Below are positions 25,828 to 34,862 of a DNA stretch of 64,000 nucleotides, one piece after another. The notes beneath the pieces were generated by a model. The model made no database searches. It was not told where the DNA came from and worked only from the letters and a program-made list of their open reading frames with translations. The stretch lies in the NCBI GenBank assembly GCA_041690255.1, contig JAWLHU010000008.1, positions 264,883-328,882 on the forward strand. The letters are read 5' to 3'. Within the stretch, counting starts at the first letter, position 1, and the number at the start of each line of letters is the position of its first letter. This DNA comes from JAWLHU01 sp041690255 (GTDB lineage Bacteria > Bacillota > Sulfobacillia > Symbiobacteriales > Symbiobacteriaceae). The position numbers and the translations under genes are program-made.

Positions 25828-26133
25828 ATGTTTAAGCTGGTGGTGCTTTACCGGAAGCCCGAGATCCCTGTGAATGAGTTCGATCTCAAGTACGCCGAAC
25901 ACATGGCCCTGATCGCCAAGGTTCCCGGTCTCCGCAAGGCAGAGATGGCCCGCTTCACCGAGGCGCCCTGGGGAGCGCCGGAGTACTTCCAGATCGCTGA
26001 GCTATACTTCGACAACAGGCAGGCGCTTGACGCTGCCCTCCACTCTCCGGAGATGAGCGCCGCCGGCCAGCAGTTGCGTAGCTTTGCCAAAGGACTGTTC
26101 ACCATGTCCTATGCGGAGGTCAAATCGGAATAA
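25828..26133 (+). CDS. EthD-family dimeric alpha/beta-barrel protein
   Basis: 101 residues of the EthD/ferredoxin-like fold: VVLYRKPEIPVNEFDLKYAEHMALIAKVPGLRKAEM contains the conserved His and PG turn. EthD-type proteins accompany degradation clusters and probably act as small isomerases or cyclases; no activity can be assigned. ATG at 25828, with GTG at 25819 as an alternative. It lies between paaX and paaF in the same direction, so it belongs to the operon. Confidence 0.75.
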   Translation: MFKLVVLYRKPEIPVNEFDLKYAEHMALIAKVPGLRKAEMARFTEAPWGAPEYFQIAELYFDNRQALDAALHSPEMSAAGQQLRSFAKGLFTMSYAEVKSE

Positions 26134-26158
26134 GCAGCCGGTGAAGGGAGTGGCAACC

Positions 26159-26932
26159 GTGTCGTACGAACAGATCCTGGTCTTCAAGGAAGGGGCCATT
26201 GGCCGGATTCAGCTAAACCGTCCACAAGCCATGAACGCCCTGAACATGGCCCTTATGACCGAGGTGGTGGACGCCTGCCGCCAGTTTGATGCCGATCCGG
26301 AGGTACACTGCCTGATCCTGCACGGCAATGAGAAGGCGTTCGCCGCCGGCGCTGATATTAAGGAGATGCAGGGTCAGGGCGCCATTGAGATGTACACGAG
26401 CCAGTACATTGCCCTGTGGGATGAGGTCTATCGCACCCGCAAGCCGATTGTCGCAGCGGTCAGTGGCTTCTGCCTGGGGGGCGGTGCTGAGTTGGCCATG
26501 ATTTGTGATATCATTGTCGCGTCCGAAACCGCTCGGTTCGGCCAGCCCGAGATCAACATCGGTGTGATCCCTGGTGCCGGCGGTACCCAGCGACTGACCC
26601 GGGCTGTGGGCAAGTCGCTGGCCATGGAGATGGTCCTCACAGGCCGCATGATTAATGCCGATGAAGCGAAGCAGATGGGGCTTGTCAGCCGGGTCGTTCC
26701 GGTTGAGCATTACCTGGCCGAGGCCCAGAAGGTGGCCAGCGAGATCGCGGCCAAGTCGCCCGTTGCTGTCACTCTGGGTAAGGAAGCGATCTTGCAGGGC
26801 TATGAGCAGAACCTGAGCGGAGGTGTGCACCTGGAGCGGCGCCTCTTCTGCATGTCCTTCGCCTCGGAGGACCAGAAGGAAGGCATGACGGCCTTTGTTG
26901 AGAAGCGGCGTCCCGAGTGGAAGGGGAGGTAG
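26159..26932 (+). CDS. paaF: Enoyl-CoA hydratase (PaaF-like)
   Basis: 257 residues of the crotonase fold. Oxyanion-hole segments are FAAGADIKEMQG (~60-72) and GFCLGGGAELAM (~105-116); the active-site stretch QPEINIGVIPGAGGTQRL (~130-147) is canonical for a true hydratase. It hydrates enoyl-CoA, in the phenylacetate pathway 2,3-dehydroadipyl-CoA. GTG start with AAGGGAG 9 nt upstream. Only 3 nt separate it from the next crotonase gene. Phenylacetate versus general fatty-acid use cannot be decided from the sequence. Confidence 0.88.
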   Translation: MSYEQILVFKEGAIGRIQLNRPQAMNALNMALMTEVVDACRQFDADPEVHCLILHGNEKAFAAGADIKEMQGQGAIEMYTSQYIALWDEVYRTRKPIVAAVSGFCLGGGAELAMICDIIVASETARFGQPEINIGVIPGAGGTQRLTRAVGKSLAMEMVLTGRMINADEAKQMGLVSRVVPVEHYLAEAQKVASEIAAKSPVAVTLGKEAILQGYEQNLSGGVHLERRLFCMSFASEDQKEGMTAFVEKRRPEWKGR

Positions 26933-26935
26933 GCC

Positions 26936-27706
26936 ATGTCGTACGAGACGATTCTGTACACCGTGACCGATGGCGTGGGTCAGATCACGCTCAACCGCCC
27001 GGATAAACTGAACGCCTTCAACGCCAAGATGCACAAAGAGCTGATTGAGGTGCTGGGTGCGGCTGACAAGGACCCGGCCGTGCGTTGTGTCGTGATTACC
27101 GGAGCAGGCCGTGGTTTCTCTGCTGGCCAGGACCTGGAGGCGGTTGGCGGCGGACCGATCGGTGAGATCGTTCGCAAGTACTACAACGTCTGGGTCACCA
27201 AGCTCCGGACCATGGAGAAGCCGGTGCTGGCCGCCGTTAACGGGGTGGCTGCCGGTGCGGGTTGCTCCCTGGCCCTTGCCTGCGACCTGATCATCATGTC
27301 GGAGAAGGCCTCTTATGTGCAGGCCTTCGTGAAGATCGGCCTGGTACCGGACTCCGGCGCCTCCTACATGCTCCCTCGGCTCCTTGGCTACCACAAGGCC
27401 ATGGAGTTAGCCCTCTTCGGTGATAAGGTGAGCGCTCAGGATGCGCTGGAGATGGGGCTCTGCAACCGGGTCGTGCCCGAGGCGGAGTTCCACGATATGG
27501 TCACCAATTGGGCTCATCGCCTCGCCAAGGGTCCGCGGGCTATGGGCTTGATCAAGCGGCAGTTTACCCGGGGCCTTGAGCGCCCCCTGGCGGAGGTACT
27601 GGAGCTGGAGGCCTTCAACCAGGAAGCGGCTGGCGCTACATCCGACTGCCAGGAGGGGATTGCCGCCTTCCTCGAGAAGCGCGAAGCCAAGTTCACGGGG
27701 AGGTAG
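26936..27706 (+). CDS. paaG: Enoyl-CoA isomerase/hydratase (PaaG-like)
   Basis: 256 residues, second crotonase of the operon. The oxyanion-hole segments are FSAGQDLEAVGGG and GVAAGAGCSLALACD. The active-site loop is KIGLVPDSGASYML, with the Asp typical of PaaG-type isomerases in place of the hydratase Gly. PaaG isomerises the ring-epoxide of phenylacetyl-CoA to an oxepin and shifts double bonds during later beta-oxidation. It overlaps no gene but is tightly spaced with paaF and paaH. Ribosome site GGGGAGG just before the ATG. Confidence 0.85.
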   Translation: MSYETILYTVTDGVGQITLNRPDKLNAFNAKMHKELIEVLGAADKDPAVRCVVITGAGRGFSAGQDLEAVGGGPIGEIVRKYYNVWVTKLRTMEKPVLAAVNGVAAGAGCSLALACDLIIMSEKASYVQAFVKIGLVPDSGASYMLPRLLGYHKAMELALFGDKVSAQDALEMGLCNRVVPEAEFHDMVTNWAHRLAKGPRAMGLIKRQFTRGLERPLAEVLELEAFNQEAAGATSDCQEGIAAFLEKREAKFTGR

Positions 27707-27712
27707 TCACTG

Positions 27713-29284
27713 GTGAAGCGGATCGGTGTGGTCGGCGCAGGGACCATGGGCGCTGGAATCGCCCAGGTTGCTGCCCAGGCCGGCTTCGACGTGCTCATGT
27801 ACGATGTAGGCCCCGCACCATTGGAGGTCGGCTTAGGCCGGATTCGTTCCGGTCTGGACCGGCTGGTTCAGCGCGGGCGGCTCGCTGCCGAAGAGATGCA
27901 GGCGATCCTGCAGCGTCTCACCACCACCACGGCCCTTGGCGACTTCGCCGAAGTGGATTTTGTGGTTGAGGCGGCGCCTGAGGTGCTTGACCTGAAGCGC
28001 GAGATCTTCCAGAAACTCGACAAACTCTGTCGGCCCGGCGCCGTCCTGGCCACAAACACCTCTTCGCTCTCGGTCACTCAGATCGGCGCGCTGGCCGGTC
28101 GTCACGAGTCAGTAGTTGGTATGCACTTCTTCAACCCCGTCCCGGCCATGAAGTTGGTGGAGGTAGTTGAAGGGGCTGAGACCAGCGAGGCGACCATGGC
28201 GGCGACGATCGAATTGGCGGTGGCCTTGGGCAAAACGCCGGTCCGTGCCAAAGATACCCCCGGCTTTATTGTCAACCGGATTGCCCGTCCCTTCCCGGGC
28301 GAAGCGCTTCGTATGCTGGGTGAGAATGTGGCCACTGTCGGCCAGATCGACCGCATTGCCCGACTCGCCGGTGGGTTCCGCATGGGTCCCTTCGAGGTTA
28401 TGGACCTGGTCGGCATGGACATCAACTTCGCAGTCAACAAATCGGTCTTCGAGCAGTTCTTCCAGGAGCCGCGGTTCCGCCCTCATCCCCTTCAGGAGCG
28501 CATGGTGAAGGCCGGGCGGCTTGGCCGAAAGACCGAGGTCGGCTGGTACCGCTATGAGAGTGACGCAGCGGTCGGCGGTCCGGCACCTGCGCAGTATTCG
28601 ACAGCGCCGGGCCCCCGGCTGGCAGGCATCCAATTGATCTCCGTCCTGGGCGATCCGGCTCTGGCCGAACTGGCCGAGCAGGCGGGCTATACTCTGGCTG
28701 ACTGCTGTGCCGATGCCGATCTGGTCGTGATCGGTGACCCGGCACTGCTGATTGGGCGAAACCCCCGACCCGAGGTGCTGGTCATGGTGGAGGCCTCCAC
28801 GATCTCCACCACGGAGATTGCCGCCACATTGCCTCACCCCGAGCGGGTTGTCGGGTACAGCGGTCTGCCCAGCGTACTGGAGCGGCAGCTCATCGAGCTG
28901 GCGCCCGGCCTCCGGACCAGCCCCGAGGCGGCACAAAGGGCGAACCAGTTCGTGCAGTCTCTCGGACGCGATACCGAGATCGTGGCCGATGGTCCGGGTC
29001 TCGCGCTTCCCCGTATGATTGCCTGCCTGGTCAACGAGGCGGCCTACGCCCTTCAGGAGGGCGTCGCTGGGGTTCGCGGGATCGACACGGCCATGAAGTT
29101 GGGCGTGAACTACCCCAACGGGCCCCTGGAGTGGGCCGACGCGATTGGCCCGGACCGCATTCTCCGGGTGCTTGAGGGATTGCAGGAGCAGACGGGCGAG
29201 GACCGATACCGCCCCTCGCCCTACCTGCGGAAACTGGTCGCTGCCGGGGCAAACTTCTACGACTTCGCCCACGAGGAGCACTAA
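27713..29284 (+). CDS. paaH: 3-hydroxyacyl-CoA dehydrogenase (PaaH-like)
   Basis: 523 residues. NAD-binding Rossmann motif GVVGAGTMGAGIAQVAAQAG at the N-terminus; the catalytic His lies in VVGMHFFNPVPAMKLVEVV (~138-156); KDTPGFIVNRIARPF follows and the first C-terminal helical domain ends near residue 280. A linker (~285-400) precedes a second, shorter 3HCDH C-terminal domain (LVNEAAYALQEGVAG, GPLEWADAIG), the two-domain form found in PaaH. It oxidises 3-hydroxyadipyl-CoA or similar. GTG start with GGGGAGG. Last gene of the operon, followed by a strong terminator. Confidence 0.88.
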   Translation: MKRIGVVGAGTMGAGIAQVAAQAGFDVLMYDVGPAPLEVGLGRIRSGLDRLVQRGRLAAEEMQAILQRLTTTTALGDFAEVDFVVEAAPEVLDLKREIFQKLDKLCRPGAVLATNTSSLSVTQIGALAGRHESVVGMHFFNPVPAMKLVEVVEGAETSEATMAATIELAVALGKTPVRAKDTPGFIVNRIARPFPGEALRMLGENVATVGQIDRIARLAGGFRMGPFEVMDLVGMDINFAVNKSVFEQFFQEPRFRPHPLQERMVKAGRLGRKTEVGWYRYESDAAVGGPAPAQYSTAPGPRLAGIQLISVLGDPALAELAEQAGYTLADCCADADLVVIGDPALLIGRNPRPEVLVMVEASTISTTEIAATLPHPERVVGYSGLPSVLERQLIELAPGLRTSPEAAQRANQFVQSLGRDTEIVADGPGLALPRMIACLVNEAAYALQEGVAGVRGIDTAMKLGVNYPNGPLEWADAIGPDRILRVLEGLQEQTGEDRYRPSPYLRKLVAAGANFYDFAHEEH

Positions 29285-29295
29285 CGTAAGAAGCA

Positions 29296-29331
29296 AGGGC
29301 GTCATCCAACCAAATGGATGGCGCCCTTTTT
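29296..29331 (+). terminator. paa operon terminator
   Basis: AGGGCG-CATCCA arm pairs with TGGATG-CGCCCT, 6-nt loop, then TTTTT. Confidence 0.9.
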
Positions 29332-29603
29332 CGTGCAGGAAGTTCAAGCGAAAAGCTTGAAGCGAGTTGATCGGCAGAGACGGGCATCGGGATCACCCCG
29401 AAAAGGATGTGATCTTCGGTGACGGCGAAGGAACGTGTGCTTCTGGCCCTGTGCATCGCTTCGTTTACGGAGGCCCTTCACGTCTTCATCCACTCTGTGC
29501 TTCCGGAAATGCTGCGCCTGCTCCTGGGACCCCGAACCTCGCTCTCGCCCCGGTCCCGTCTCTGCCGACTCTATTCTGTCCGGCTGAAATCCAGTCTAAC
29601 CGC
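29332..29603. other. Intergenic stretch, possible small ORF
   Basis: A frame opens with GTG at 29419 (MTAKERVLLALCIASFTEAL...) behind AAAAGGATG, but it runs 71 codons into the end of the convergent pit gene and its tail is Arg/Ser-rich. It may be a fragment of a lost gene; I do not call it. Nothing else is visible. Confidence 0.3.
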
Positions 29604-30593
29604 CTACCGAACCAGGAGCGCCAGCCCCTTGTAGACCAGCCACGAGACGGTGGCGCAGCCCGGCAGGGTCAGGACCCAGGCATAGACGATCTTGTTCGCG
29701 ATGCCCCAGCGGACCGCCCCGGCCCGCTTGGCCATGCCCACACCGATGATCGAGCCGGTGATCGTATGGGTCGAGCTGACCGGAATGCCCACACGGGCGG
29801 CAATGGTCAGGAAGGTGGCCGCGGCCGTCTCGGCGGCGAAGCCGTGGACGGGCTGGAGGCGGAGCATCTTCATGCCGATGGTCTTGATCACGCCCCACCC
29901 GCCGATCATCGTCCCTAGACCCATGGCTCCGGCAGCAGAGAAGACGACCCATGTCGGGACCGACAGATCGGAGACGTGGCCTCCGGCGAAGAGCGCCAGG
30001 GTGATAATCCCCATGACCTTCTGGGCGTCGCCCGAGCCGTGGGAGAAGGAGACAAAGGCGACCGAGAGCAGTTGCAGCCGCTTGAACCAGGAGGTGACCG
30101 AGGCGGGGGCCTGGTTTCGCAGCAGGAAGTTGATGATCTTCATGAAGAGCCAGCCGAGCAGACCGCCAAGCATGGGGGAGAGGAGCATGGCCAGGAGGAC
30201 GGTGCGAATGCCCCCGGCATTGACGATCTCCCAGCCGCCCTTGGCGACCGCTCCCCCGATCAGACCGCCGATCAGGGCGTGTGAGGCCGAGATTGGCAGG
30301 CCCGCCAGTGTCATGATCGTGTTCCAGGTGATACCGGCGGCCAGCGTCGCGAGGATCACTAACTGATTGACCTGATTGGGGTCCACCAACCCGCCACCAA
30401 TCGTCTTCGCGACCGCATCGCTATAGAAAGCGCCGATCACATTCAACGTGGCAGCCAACAAGACGGCCTGCATTGGGGTCAGGACCCGGGTAGAGACCAC
30501 CGTGGCGATAGAGTTGGCGGCGTCGTTCCAGCCGTTGGTAAAGTCGAAGACCAGGGCAAAGACCACGACGACCCAGATCACCCAATCAGGCAT
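29604..30593 (-). CDS. pit: Inorganic phosphate transporter, PiT family
   Basis: 329 residues with 9-10 membrane segments. Both copies of the PiT signature are present: FDFTNGWNDAANSIATVVSTR in the N-terminal half, and GVGMAKRAGAVRWGIANKIV, following SSTHTITGSIIGVG, in the C-terminal half. It imports divalent metal-phosphate with protons or sodium. Its start overlaps the end of the DUF47 gene by 8 nt, so the two are translationally coupled. Size matches the short PiT class of Gram-positives. Confidence 0.92.
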   Translation of the reverse strand: MPDWVIWVVVVFALVFDFTNGWNDAANSIATVVSTRVLTPMQAVLLAATLNVIGAFYSDAVAKTIGGGLVDPNQVNQLVILATLAAGITWNTIMTLAGLPISASHALIGGLIGGAVAKGGWEIVNAGGIRTVLLAMLLSPMLGGLLGWLFMKIINFLLRNQAPASVTSWFKRLQLLSVAFVSFSHGSGDAQKVMGIITLALFAGGHVSDLSVPTWVVFSAAGAMGLGTMIGGWGVIKTIGMKMLRLQPVHGFAAETAAATFLTIAARVGIPVSSTHTITGSIIGVGMAKRAGAVRWGIANKIVYAWVLTLPGCATVSWLVYKGLALLVR

Positions 30594-31209
30594 GCTTCAT
30601 GACAACCCCTTCCAGGGTATTAGCCACATCCTCCACCTGGTCGGTCGCATCCTCCAGGGTCTCGTAGATCTCCTTCATCGTAATGAAGCGGATGGGGTTC
30701 GCCTGGGCAGCGTCGAACAGCTCGGAGAGCGCCTCTCGGAGTTCGTCGTCGCCCTGGTTCTCCAGCAGGTTGATCGCCACGGCCCGCTCCCGGATCTGGA
30801 GGAGCTTTCCGCCGGCCAGCAGGTCGATCGATGCAACCAGTTCCGTCGCCTGGGAGCGCAAAACCTGTCCAAAGGCCTTCAGGTGCTTATCGGTCTCACG
30901 GACCTTATAGATTCCGATGCGCGCAGCAGCGGCCTCCATGGCGTCGACCACCGAGTCAATGGCCACGCCGAGAGCAGCCAGGTCCTCCCGCTCGAGCGGG
31001 GTTACAAAGGATTTATTGATCAGGCTGAAGAGATTGTGGGTGTAGTCATCGCCCTTGGACTCCAACCGTTTGATCGCGGGACCAAGTTCCTGGTAACGGG
31101 CGGGCTCTTCGAGGAGTTGGGAGAGTAGCGAGGCTGTCTCGACCGCATTTTCGGCAGCATGGCGGAGAATCTGATAGAACTGCTGATCCTTGGAGTTTCC
31201 AAATAGCAA
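30586..31209 (-). CDS. DUF47/PhoU-like Pit accessory protein
   Basis: 207 residues, all helical, PhoU-like. Two E/DxxxD-type metal-binding patches are seen (IKRLESKGDDYTHNL and TLEDATDQVEDVAN). DUF47 proteins are encoded upstream of pit genes in many bacteria and probably control phosphate uptake through Pit. First gene of the two-gene unit; the coupling (8-nt overlap) supports that role. Start ATG at 31209 behind GAGAGGAGCC. Confidence 0.85.
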   Translation of the reverse strand: MLFGNSKDQQFYQILRHAAENAVETASLLSQLLEEPARYQELGPAIKRLESKGDDYTHNLFSLINKSFVTPLEREDLAALGVAIDSVVDAMEAAAARIGIYKVRETDKHLKAFGQVLRSQATELVASIDLLAGGKLLQIRERAVAINLLENQGDDELREALSELFDAAQANPIRFITMKEIYETLEDATDQVEDVANTLEGVVMKHA

Positions 31210-31399
31210 GGGGGTGGCTCCTCTCCACGGTTTTGGGGCCCAGACCCTAACAATCTCTTAACATACGGATGCTCACATGAACAATCCTACTATAGTCTTA
31301 TGTTTCGGTACCAGATCTACATCATCGCCGCTCTGAGGGCCAGGTACTGAAGGCGAGGAAGTACCCATCACCGTGAAGCACCTCCGGAGTTGGTCTCTA

Positions 31400-33049
31400 C
31401 TACTCGTATTCCATGTAGCGGCGGTCTGCCAGTGCCACCGTCACTCTGCCAAGTACGAGGGCCAGAAGCCCTAAGATCACGAGCACGCCGGGCAGGAAGG
31501 CGGGGCGGGCCAGCCAATAGAGGAGGGCTGCACCGAGCCCGATCACCCCGCCGAGGATCAGGTTGAACATGAGGGCGAAGACGCTGTTCAGATTGCTCTT
31601 CATCGCCTGCTGGGGATCGGTCCAGTTCAGGCTGGGGCGGATCACATCGATCAGGAGGCCGCTGTAACCCGTAACCAGGCTGGTCAGCAGGCCACCCACC
31701 AGCACGACAACCAGATTGCGCGGGGTGGCAAGGCCGACCCAGAGCATGGCGCCAATCAGGACCGCCAGGTTGACCAGGTAGAAGAGCAGGCTGTGGAGAA
31801 GCTTGGCCTGAACCTGGACCCGGGGCATGACCGGCAGCGACTGGCTGATCCAGAACCAGCGCCCCTCCCGGCTGATGGCCGATGCGGAGACGGTGGAGAT
31901 GGAGTTGACAAAGAGCATCGCCCCGAGCGCAATGACCGGGATGTGCGGAAGGTTGGCCAGGCGCGCGATATCTGTACCGTCGCCCAGGGGGCCCCCGGGC
32001 TGCGTGAGCGGCAGGACCGTAAAGAACGGGATCATGAGGGGCGGGAAGATGGCAGCGGTCAGGAACGAGGGGTTCCGGTTGAGCAACCGCACCTCCCGAA
32101 CGAAGACGGCCCAGCCTGCACTCCGCACCCGGCTGGTCTCGCGCACCAGGTCTGCCCGACGCAGGGCCGGGCCGGCGGAACGGGTCTCATCGCTGCCAAG
32201 TAAGCCGCCGAAGAAGATAGCCTCTGCCACCAGCACCAGGATTACGAGGGCAACGCCGACGACTCCGAGAAAGAGCAGGAAGGGGGGCAGACCGAGCGAA
32301 GGGCTCCCCGCCTTCAGTGCGTCCGTCGCCCAGGCAGAGGTGACCAGGTACTGGCTGAGCCCCTGGATCAGGGGTTGCTGGTTGGTCAGGAGATCATCGA
32401 CCGAGACGCTGCCTTGCCGCATCCGGCTGATGAACTGGATGGTCAGAGCAAGACCGATCCCGAGAAGGGCACCAAGGACGCGAAAGAGATCGCGGTTGCG
32501 GGGCAGGCTGGTGAGCCGCATCATCAACAGGGTGAAGAGGGCGCTGATCACCAGCGGCACCACCGGAAGCATCAGGTAGATCACGAGAGCCATCGGTATG
32601 TAGAGCGGGCCAACTTCGGAGAGAAGGCCATAGATCGCCAGGGCAGGAAGCACCACGGGGGCCATGGTCACATACTCGCCCATGAGAATCCCGACGAATT
32701 TGGCCAAGACGATCTCACCGGGGCGCAGGGGCAGGGGGACGAGGATCGGCAGATCCTTACCGAAGTAGAAGACGGAGATTACGTAGAGGACACCGAACGC
32801 CAGGCTGATCAACTGGCCGGCGCTGAGTGCCAAGACCAGGGTCAGGTGCTGCTGCTCGATCAGGGCGAGCCGGAAGTAGAGCGTGACCCATCCGGCGGCG
32901 AACATGATCAGCAGGGGAATGAAGGCCAGGCCGAACAGGGGAAAAAGGAGCGTGCCCCACGGGGAGTTGGTCCCGGTCATGCGCTCATAGGAGGTGCGCA
33001 TGCTGGTCTTAAGCTGTACCCGCAGCAGGGGCCAGAGGTTGCTTGTCAT
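31400..33049 (-). CDS. ABC exporter permease (paralogue 1)
   Basis: 549 residues, about 12-14 hydrophobic segments and no ATPase domain. Closely related along its whole length to the next gene: both share LVPLPLRPGEIVLAKFVGIL (here; PV in the other), EGRWFWIS-SLP and NWTDPQQAMK-N type segments, so they arose by duplication. The ATG at 33049 follows AGGAGGTAACA. A perfect hairpin separates it from the upstream permease and ATPase genes, so it may be expressed at a lower level or independently. Substrate unknown. Confidence 0.8.
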   Translation of the reverse strand: MTSNLWPLLRVQLKTSMRTSYERMTGTNSPWGTLLFPLFGLAFIPLLIMFAAGWVTLYFRLALIEQQHLTLVLALSAGQLISLAFGVLYVISVFYFGKDLPILVPLPLRPGEIVLAKFVGILMGEYVTMAPVVLPALAIYGLLSEVGPLYIPMALVIYLMLPVVPLVISALFTLLMMRLTSLPRNRDLFRVLGALLGIGLALTIQFISRMRQGSVSVDDLLTNQQPLIQGLSQYLVTSAWATDALKAGSPSLGLPPFLLFLGVVGVALVILVLVAEAIFFGGLLGSDETRSAGPALRRADLVRETSRVRSAGWAVFVREVRLLNRNPSFLTAAIFPPLMIPFFTVLPLTQPGGPLGDGTDIARLANLPHIPVIALGAMLFVNSISTVSASAISREGRWFWISQSLPVMPRVQVQAKLLHSLLFYLVNLAVLIGAMLWVGLATPRNLVVVLVGGLLTSLVTGYSGLLIDVIRPSLNWTDPQQAMKSNLNSVFALMFNLILGGVIGLGAALLYWLARPAFLPGVLVILGLLALVLGRVTVALADRRYMEYE

Positions 33050-33126
33050 TGTTACCTCCTGGTGTACACACAATGCGCATAATTCGTCATTTACACATAC
33101 AACTCCTTGCAGGCCGAAAAGAGAGA

Positions 33127-33153
33127 GGAGGACCAGCCTGACGCTGGTCCTCC
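33127..33153 (-). terminator. Hairpin between the two permease genes
   Basis: A perfect 11-bp inverted repeat (GGAGGACCAGC/GCTGGTCCTCC), 5-nt loop, followed on the minus strand by TCTCTCTTTTC. Confidence 0.75.
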
Positions 33154-33200
33154 ATAATTCTGTCGGGACACCTCTCCCTGGCGACGGTGACAACCAGTGG

Positions 33201-34862
33201 TTAGAACTCGTACTCCATGTAGTTCTTCTCAGCGAGCCACCCCGTGACCTTGCCCAGCGCCCAGCCCTCAATGGCCAGCAGGATCAGCAGACCTGGCATT
33301 AGGGCGGGCTGCGCCAGCCAGTACAGAAGGGCTGCCACGCCACCGGTGACCAGGGCCAGGAGAAGGTTGACCACCAGGGTAAAGAGGCTGTTGAAGTTGC
33401 CCTTCATGGCCTGCTGCGGATCGGTCCAGGTCAGGTGGGGGCGGAAGATGTCGACCAACAGGCCGCTGTAGCTGCTCACGATACCGGCCAGCGCGCCGCC
33501 GACCAGCACGTAGGCCAGGTTCAGCGGGGTGGCGACTCTCAGGAAGATCATGGCGGCCATGGCAATCACGACGTTGAACAGGCTGAAGAGCAGGGCGTGG
33601 AGCATTTTGGCTTGCACCTGCACCCGGGGCGGGATAGGCAGGGAGCGGCTGATCCAGAACCAGCGCCCTTCCCGACTGATCGCCGATGAGGGAATGGCCG
33701 AGATCGTGTTCAGGAAGAGCGTCGCCCCCAGGACGATCAGAGGCACCCAAGGGGAATCAGCCATGCGGGAGAGGTCGGTTCCGCCGGAGAGCGGACCTCC
33801 CTTTTGGGTGAGCGGGAAGATCATGAAGAAGGGCATAAGGATCGGTGGCAGCACGCCGGCCATGAGGAAGGAGGGGGTGCGGTTGAGCAGCCGGACCTCT
33901 CGCAGGAAGAGGGCCCAAAGGGGGCTCCGGACCTGTCCCGTCTCCTGTGCGAGTTCGGACTGGCTCAACTGCCGGCCCGAGGATCGTGTCTCCTCCCCAC
34001 CGAGCAGCCCGCCGAAGAAGAGGCGATCGGCGGCTTGCAGCATGAGCAGCAGGGCGACGACCACCACGGCCGTGTAGAGCAGGAAGGAGGGGAAGCCGAG
34101 GGCTGTCGCATCCTCCCGCAGGGCGTTGGTCGCCCAGACTGAGGTGACCACGTATCTGCTGACCGACTGGATCAGCGGTTGCTGATTGTTGATCATCTCC
34201 TGGATCGCTTGTTGGGAGTTGCCCCCTTGCTGCATGCGGCTCATGAACTGGAAGAAGAGGGCAAGCCCAACGCCGAGCAGTCCGCCGAATACCCGGAGCA
34301 GGTCGCGGTTTCGCCGCATGTTGGTCACCCGCATGAGGACGATACTGAAGAGCGCAGCGAGCACCAACGGCACGACCGGCAGCAACAGGTAGATAATCAC
34401 GGCAAAGGGGATATAGAGCCAGCTCACGTTTGCCATGAGGCCATAGGCCACGAGGGCCGGCAGGACGATGGGGGCCATGGAGAGGTACTCGCCGATCAGA
34501 ATCCCGACGAACTTCGCGAGGACGATCTCACCGGGCCGCACGGGCAACGGGACCAGAACCGAGAGATCCTTGCTGAAGTAGAAGGCGGAGATCACGTAGA
34601 GGATGCCGAAGACCAGGCAGACCAACTGGCCGGCGGTAAGGGCCAGGGTGAGGAGAATGTGGCCCTGGCCGGTCATGTTCATTACGGTATACAAGGCCAC
34701 ATAGCCCATGGAGATCGCCAACACGAGGGGGATGAAGCCCATGCCGATCAGGGGGAGCAGGAGCAGGCCCCACCTCGACTTCGTCCCGGTGAACTTGGCC
34801 GTGGTGCCCCGCCAGCTATTCAGTAGCTGGACCTTTAGCAGAGGCCATACTGCGCTTCTCAT
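33201..34862 (-). CDS. ABC exporter permease (paralogue 2)
   Basis: 553 residues, polytopic, paralogous to the permease downstream. Its ATG overlaps the stop of the ATPase gene (ATGA at 34862-34859), so it is translationally coupled to the ATPase and is its obvious partner. The two permeases could form a heterodimer with one shared ATPase, or serve two different substrates. The 5' half includes VPLPVRPGEIVLAKF, a short amphipathic coupling-helix candidate. Confidence 0.82.
   Translation of the reverse strand: MRSAVWPLLKVQLLNSWRGTTAKFTGTKSRWGLLLLPLIGMGFIPLVLAISMGYVALYTVMNMTGQGHILLTLALTAGQLVCLVFGILYVISAFYFSKDLSVLVPLPVRPGEIVLAKFVGILIGEYLSMAPIVLPALVAYGLMANVSWLYIPFAVIIYLLLPVVPLVLAALFSIVLMRVTNMRRNRDLLRVFGGLLGVGLALFFQFMSRMQQGGNSQQAIQEMINNQQPLIQSVSRYVVTSVWATNALREDATALGFPSFLLYTAVVVVALLLMLQAADRLFFGGLLGGEETRSSGRQLSQSELAQETGQVRSPLWALFLREVRLLNRTPSFLMAGVLPPILMPFFMIFPLTQKGGPLSGGTDLSRMADSPWVPLIVLGATLFLNTISAIPSSAISREGRWFWISRSLPIPPRVQVQAKMLHALLFSLFNVVIAMAAMIFLRVATPLNLAYVLVGGALAGIVSSYSGLLVDIFRPHLTWTDPQQAMKGNFNSLFTLVVNLLLALVTGGVAALLYWLAQPALMPGLLILLAIEGWALGKVTGWLAEKNYMEYEF

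Noticed and set aside
29419..29634. Small gene between the paa terminator and pit
   Set aside because: It runs into the end of pit on the opposite strand and has an Arg/Ser-rich tail; evidence is too thin.
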